Position numbers and translations under genes: made by a program | Source: Steromphala cineraria | Lineage: Eukaryota; Mollusca; Gastropoda; Trochida; Trochidae | NCBI GenBank assembly: GCA_916613615.1 | Contig: OU744720.1 | Coordinates: 72,257,338 to 72,321,337 of the forward strand | Reading direction: 5' to 3' | Length of the DNA stretch: 64,000 bases | Shown here: positions 57,996 through 64,000 of the stretch, in pieces | Layout of the letters: each line of letters opens with the position of its first letter | Position numbering within the stretch: position 1 is the stretch's first letter | The notes under the pieces: model-generated | The model's database searches: none | What the model was told of the DNA's origin: nothing | Seen by the model: the letters and a program-made list of their open reading frames with translations, nothing else

Positions 57996-60690
57996 TACAC
58001 AGTACACTAGTATTGGGTTTAAAATGTTTTGTCAACTAGGGTAAAAATAATACCCATGATATTGCCGCCCAAATCATAATATCTTCGCAACCTTTAGAGT
58101 AACTGCCTAGATTGAAAATCTTTATCAGTGTTGTGAAATTAACACTTTTAAACATTTTTATCTTTCATTGCAAAAGTACCTTCTCAGGTCATTTATATGG
58201 CTGAATTTCAACATAAGCCTTTGTTCATAGTTTTCAACGACCTGTTTGAATATTACTGAAATATAACTGCATAAAGTAATGTAGAATGAGTTATGGATCA
58301 TGTGCCGATGTGCCTCATTTTCAAAAGGTACATGATATCAACCCATCCCTATACTTTGATAATCAACAAACATAGGGATATTGATTGAGTATGAACAAAA
58401 CATTTCAACAGAATAATAAACAAATACTTTTGTCAAAGAAAGACTACATTGATTGTGATAGGTACTTGTTATTAAAGAAGTATTCACAATTTTATACATT
58501 GGTTTGTAATTCCTGTCTTTATCATTATGTTTATGGCACATTTTGCAATTAAAAAAAAGAAGTTACGGCATTAGAAATCCTACCATTCCTATGAAACGTG
58601 AACATAAATTTCAAACTCATAAGTCAAACAAGTATCATGTTTGAATCATATTTTGCAATCACTGTCATAGATAACACATACCGTCCGCTCAGATAAAACA
58701 ATACTGAACGTCAAGCAACTTCAATAGTGTGTAATAGCAGATAACGTCATCATTTTCTTAAACAAACCCAAAACTTTATCACTTTTCGATTTTCCTTCAA
58801 AGTTATTTCAACAAAGTAACGGGGTTGATTTTTTTAATTTGTCCAATAAACACCTTAAATTAACCTTTCATTTAGACCGCGTAAATAACGACTGTGAAAA
58901 AGAACACCTTGCTTCCGGGCCATGAAACTCGCCCGAGGGTGACGTGGTAACAGACTCTTACAAAGTGACACTTGTTTCAACTGAAATACCGCCTTTAATA
59001 ATTGTTTGATTACCACTGATGTGGATATCTTTATTACATCAAATGCTAAATATTGTAACATTGTTATATGTCTTATCTAACTTCGTTATCAACATTTCCT
59101 GATTATTGTTAATTATTTTGGATTTTCTGTGATAATGTTACAATAAAAGTATCTATCACGTGACATTGATTCTGTTTTTGACGTCAAACGAGAGGCGTGT
59201 TATCAGTCACTGATTCAATGGTTTGTCGCCAGATAGATCGTAGCTGCCCATTAAAAGTGGCATTAAAACGGTTATGATTACCAAACTGAACATATTTGAG
59301 TAGCAGCCAATTGCGCACTAAATAAGATTTCAGACATTCATATATTGCAAAGTAAATAGTAATATTATTTTCGATTATGAAAACTTTTAAGAGGTTATGT
59401 AATGCAATTTTCCTAAGACTGATAGATCATTATCTCCATTCAAGTATCTATGGGATTGCAGTGAACATCTAGTTAAGACAATATTCCTTAGGCTTTTATT
59501 CAGCATTTTATATCTCGTTTTGAGAATACGGCAAAATTGACAGGAGGATTTTTTGAAAACTCATAACAGCTTCACGCCGGGCTTGTCCCCATTATGTTCA
59601 TCAGCCATCATGCCTGAGACAAACCTCATTCAAACTAAAACTATATATGTATATTTTTCAGCTTCATAAAAAGACGAAATAGCAAGAACATTTCTGAAGG
59701 TCCTTGGGACCCCTCTCTGCACACACCTTTTGATTGGCAGTTCTTGGATTTGGTCTCTCATTTTCCAACAACCTTTACTGTATCCTGTTTCTTTTGATAC
59801 TAAGTTTATTTGTTCCTTTAGCTGCAAAAAGGTTTCTGTATGTTTTCAGTTGTCTGAATATGTCTGATAATCAAATTTGTTCTGTTTCGATTGACTTTTA
59901 AATAAACCAAAAATGTTCAACATGTATTAACGTTGTTCCCTTATACAATGTCATAATACATGGATGATTCAATATAACGGGTTACTCTCGCGTCAGCGAA
60001 AATTGTTCTGACCTTATGCATTATCTAGAGGTCATATTGCTTTTAAGGCTACGGACTTATTCAAACGACCAATGAACATTACATGGTAATAAATCTTGGA
60101 AAAACATGTTTTTGTGATCATATATTATATTTGTGACCTGGTGTGGTTACAAAAGATAAATAAATGACGAAAATAATATCAGTTAAATGCAATGACTGAT
60201 GTAAAGCGGCGAAGCTTAAGATTTTAGTTTTGAACAAAATCGTGTTCAGGTAACAGCAGCAATGTCTACGGGAGAAGATACTCACGATGCTTTGACTTTA
60301 GTTCGTGATTAAAACTAAGCGTCACTCTTAAGTCTAGGTCATAGTCCGTGAGTCATGTTCTATAACTACTGTGCGAAGAAAACTTTCACTTACTATATAT
60401 AAGTACCATGGGGTCTAGGATATATCTTAACAACAAATTTGATCACTTTTGCATCTTTTTTAGAAAATATCGTATATTGCCCCTTTTTCAGACATGGCCA
60501 TAGTCAAAATTTTCAATTATAAGTTTAAAGGGCATTTTCCAGTCTTTTCTAACATCCAACATATTTAAAGTTCATATTTAAAATGCACCATGAGGATATA
60601 AAATGAAAATTTAAGGGAAATGTATACCATTTGTAAACCTTGTAATTTTTGTCAACATAAAAATGAATTAAGACAATACATGTGACATTA
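57996..60690. other. AT-rich sequence without features
   Basis: Short minus frames at 58855..59061 and 59630..59827 carry no recognised motif. No shared repeats. Confidence 0.5.
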
Positions 60691-61306
60691 ATGCCCCTAT
60701 TTCACTACGAGAGGAATTCTCACGAATCGCCACGATAGAGAAATATTTCACATTCGTGAACATTCGTAGACAATTCGTGATTTATTCTTGTGATTCGTAA
60801 TGAATTCGTGATTGATTCGGCAATATTCTTACAATTCGTGGCATTCGTGAACAAATTTTTGTTTGTCAAAAAATTTTCCCGAATCAACTACGAATTTTGT
60901 TATCGTAGTTGTCTCGTAAACTATTCGTAATTAATTTGGGTCATTCGTAACAAATTCGTAACGAGTTCTTGGAAATTCGTGGTTGATATTTTTGATGGTC
61001 TCTCCCCGAATTATTTACGAATCATCTACGAAACAAATACGAATGTTCCGAATTAAGGACGAAACATTCGTAGTATATTCGTAGTTGTTTCGTAGTTATA
61101 TCATACAATTCGTACATAATTCGTAGGCAGTTCGTATTGGTTTCGTACTGTTTTAGCATGAAAAGCTACGAATTTTCGTAAACGTTCGTACAAGTGAAAT
61201 TGCAGTTCACGAATGTTGTTGAATATTCAAGAATATTCTCGAATTTTTACGATCACCTTTTTTGTGGCGATTCGTGAGAATTCCTCTCGTAGTGAAATAG
61301 GGGCAT
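60691..61306. mobile_element. 616-bp foldback element built from ATTCGT-like motifs
   Basis: Termini ATGCCCCTATTTCACTACGA... and the exact reverse complement at the other end, about 44 bp of matching arm. Between them ATTCGT/ACGAAT variants recur many dozens of times. No ORF. The target duplication is unclear. Confidence 0.88.
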
Positions 61307-61794
61307 AACATTCTAGCATAATATATCGTTTGATATATCATCTGATGTCTACACTAGATTATGTTCCTTTCATATGGCTAATGATTTCCTTCTTTATCCT
61401 GAAAGCTGGACTTTACGAAACAGCTTCTTGAAAATGATTAAAGAAACTGTTAATAAACGTCGAGTTTTTAGGATAAAGAAGTTGTTGTCCATGAATAAGC
61501 AATGATAGAAAATGAGTTTTATAAGATTAGTGTTTTCATAAATTAATTTTCATAAGAAATGGATACTGCAACCAATGATGCTGATACTCAATGAAAGAGT
61601 GTTTATCCGAGTGATTATATTTCAGTTTAATAACAGCAAATCTTTGGAAATTTTGATTAATCGGGACTGTATAATAATGTAATCTGTTTGTTCATGTAAC
61701 ATCCAGTTTTTAGTGTTTTGTGAATTGAGATTTGTAGTTGTTCCATTTAACGGTTTATAAACTCGGAAATACTGTCAAATAATGATTAAAACCA

Positions 61795-64000
61795 CGACAA
61801 GAATTCAAATATCATCCCTCTATTAAGCAATGTTTATAGAGTATTTTATTTGTCGTGATACTATCACATCAGTCCGCATCAGTTGTTTCAAAACTAATAT
61901 TTTTCAGGAAAGAATATCAACAAAGTTAAAATCAAGAAATCCAAAATTCTTTTGAAAGAAAATCTCTTCAAGATATATTAGTTCGGGCTTCAAAGCAAAG
62001 AGGTAGTCTTTTTGTTTTGAAAATCACTGCTTTCTAGTATTAACTTGTAAGGACGGTTCTCTTGCTTGTCACGTTAACAAACACAACACTGACAAGAAAA
62101 GATTATGTGAACGACGAATTGTATTGTTCTGCTAAATCAGCGTATTTATATCCGCAAATCTCCTACAATATCTTAATAAAGCTAAAGGCGGTCCCATACG
62201 CAGACAGCAAGTTATTCGTTGTGCTCTATTGTATATCATTATTAATGCCAATAAATTGTCGTTATGCAAGGAGCAAGAGATAAGATATCTCGAACCCTTT
62301 ATCCTCTCATCCGGGCACTGTCAACAGTGTTCCAGTAAAGTCGTTCAAATGCTGGATATAAAGGAGATTAGCATGCAGTGAGAACAGTGGTTTGCGTCTA
62401 CCTGGTTTGCTGATTTACACACTTTTTCACGAACTAGTAAATTTCTTAATAATGTTCGTATTTCTGTCATGAAAATGATAAATACTAGATTCTGATTGGT
62501 TCTCCTGAAAAATCAAACGTGATCAATTATGGGTTGAACGTCCTCTGATTTTGAGGCCGCTTCATCGCGCATTGACAGACCCGACTGGCAATTTCAGAGC
62601 TGGTATTCTGCTGTTTCCTGTGATTGATATTTTTTTTAAATTATGTAACATGTTCATATTCGTGTGTTTACGCGGGATGCCCAAATTGTTTTAGGTAGTT
62701 AGGGTATGTTCCACAAAATAAGACATTTAAGTGGCTAATCCGAGCCCCTTGCAGTGGGGTTTACTTCGATTACCCTTGCACACGGCTAAATGTATTTCAA
62801 TACCAAGGACCCCCCCCCCCCCTCCCCCCCCCCCCCTCATTATAGAATTATATTCGACTCTTGCTTGAATACATTATGAATAAACTAATACTTGGACAGG
62901 GTATTGTTTCAAATTCGTTAGGGTGTGGTGATACCTTTTAATATAGAAATTGCTTATAACTGTTTCGGGGATAAACTTACAAACTTATCTCATTTAACGG
63001 TATCTTTATTAAATCTTATAATTTTTCCATTGCCCAAGATAAGGATTCGTATACTGAATTTCGGTCTATGACTTCACCGACGAGGTTTGATCTTCTACAT
63101 GAAAAAATAACTTAGGCAACTTTACTTCAAATATCATACATGCATAAAGGATGTTTGAAGCACCTGTATAATGTATACAATAATATTAATTACATTTTAA
63201 TTTACACCAAATAAGTCATAGGCAGTCAAAATAATGGAGAGTGATATTTTAAAATAAAATCAGTATTTTTGTTTACAGTTAGTTTAAGTATATTTCTAAT
63301 AATAACGTTTTCTATCTTTCAAATGCTTTAAAATAAACAAGAAAGGACACAGTTCTGTTGAAAATGTATAAATATACTCTCATTCAGAATAACATTTGAG
63401 ATTCATTTTAATGTATTAACTATATATCTACCAAAACGTTCTTCAAAATAAATAATGCTATTTTTGTACCCGTTAACAAAACATGTTTTATTTTTCTCTG
63501 CATTGATTCACTTCAGATTACGAAAATAGCCAGAAGAGTTTTATAACCGACATTGCCAATTACATTAAGTAATTTATGTGTTTTGAATGAAAAAAATAGC
63601 GGTTCAATTTTACACAAGATGATAGCCTGTGAAGCCCAATTATTTATTATTTCCATAACTTTATACATCGGATTAACTATCAGTAATTCTTAATATAAAC
63701 AACAAAACCAGGGAATGTGTTGAAAATTCTAACTTAACTTATATATTTATGCTTTGTCTTATGTTATCAAAACAAATTCTGGAAGCTTCGTAGTTTCAAT
63801 GTGTTTTAGTGTGCTAAACGACATAACATATGTACGATTTCTATTGCAGAAACTTAAACATTGAAATAAACTGGTCCTGATTGGCCATCAAAATCACTTG
63901 TTTCTCGCTGTCAAACAAAACAGGAGTCATAATATCTGTCATATTTAAGAGAAAGAAGAACTTCTGTTTCATTTTAGATTTCTTAATCTCTAACAATGTT
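61795..64000 (+). repeat. Diverged segmental duplication, copy B (runs off the window)
   Basis: Partner of 53600..57995 and free of the MITEs found there. It carries a C13-T-C13 tract at 62810..62836 that copy A lacks. No conserved reading frame. Confidence 0.75.
62810..62836. repeat. C13-T-C13 homopolymer tract
   Basis: Two runs of 13 C separated by one T. The complementary strand is G-rich and could form a quadruplex. Length is prone to sequencing error. Confidence 0.9.

Overview
This window is animal nuclear DNA, most likely from a mollusc and probably a bivalve. The evidence is an egg-laying-hormone (ELH) neuropeptide precursor, Tx1/L1-type LINEs, tandem-repeat-bearing pearl/HINE-like elements with (ACGG)n tails, tRNA-derived SINEs with a body common in marine invertebrates, and a GTGAGTGAGT-tailed retroposon end of a type common in molluscs. 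The DNA is AT-rich, non-operonic and dominated by mobile elements. I cannot name the species.

Only one host gene is clearly recognisable. At 14592..14861 (+) a GC-richer coding exon encodes an 89-residue secreted precursor with one amidated ELH/CDCH-type peptide. A consensus splice acceptor lies 11 bp before its ATG and an AATAAA signal lies at 15146. About 4.7 kb upstream are a TATA-box candidate (9789) and a degenerate array of ~145-bp repeats, each carrying a splice-donor-like dyad, which could be the promoter and 5' untranslated part of the same gene. The last 12 or so codons of ELH and part of its 3' UTR are tandemly duplicated just downstream. Two weaker host exon candidates lie at 22490..22544 (+) and 21831..22070 (-).

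Mobile elements by region: 0.5-12.3 kb holds TTAA-flanked MITEs and a 9-bp-TSD long-TIR MITE. 13.4-16.9 kb holds a direct duplication flanking ELH, a second 9-bp-TSD MITE and a SINE. 18.1-20.5 kb holds a Tc1-like remnant, an unnamed ~530-bp repeat and a HINE/pearl-like element. 22.6-23.2 kb holds a TA-flanked MITE and a retroposon tail. 25.35-26.35 kb holds an exact 473-bp tandem duplication headed by a 50-bp-arm hairpin. 26.38-32.07 kb is a full-length L1/Tx1 LINE with a 13-bp TSD, inserted into a Penelope-like terminus. 34.7-35.4 kb holds a tandem palindromic element, and 37.0 kb and 39.8 kb hold a short element and a SINE. 42.5 kb has a LINE 3' fragment. 43.4-46.9 kb is a 5'-truncated second Tx1-type LINE (- strand), with a 16-bp TSD, interrupting a tRNA-like sequence. 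47-50 kb holds a foldback, two Tc1-like remnants and a third MITE family. 51.9-52.6 kb is a second HINE copy. 53.6-58 kb and 61.8-64 kb are diverged direct duplicates, and 60.7-61.3 kb is a 616-bp foldback element built of ATTCGT-like motifs.

Apart from the ELH precursor, the long open frames are transposon ORFs or by-products of repeats. Much of the remaining sequence is AT-rich with no feature I can support.
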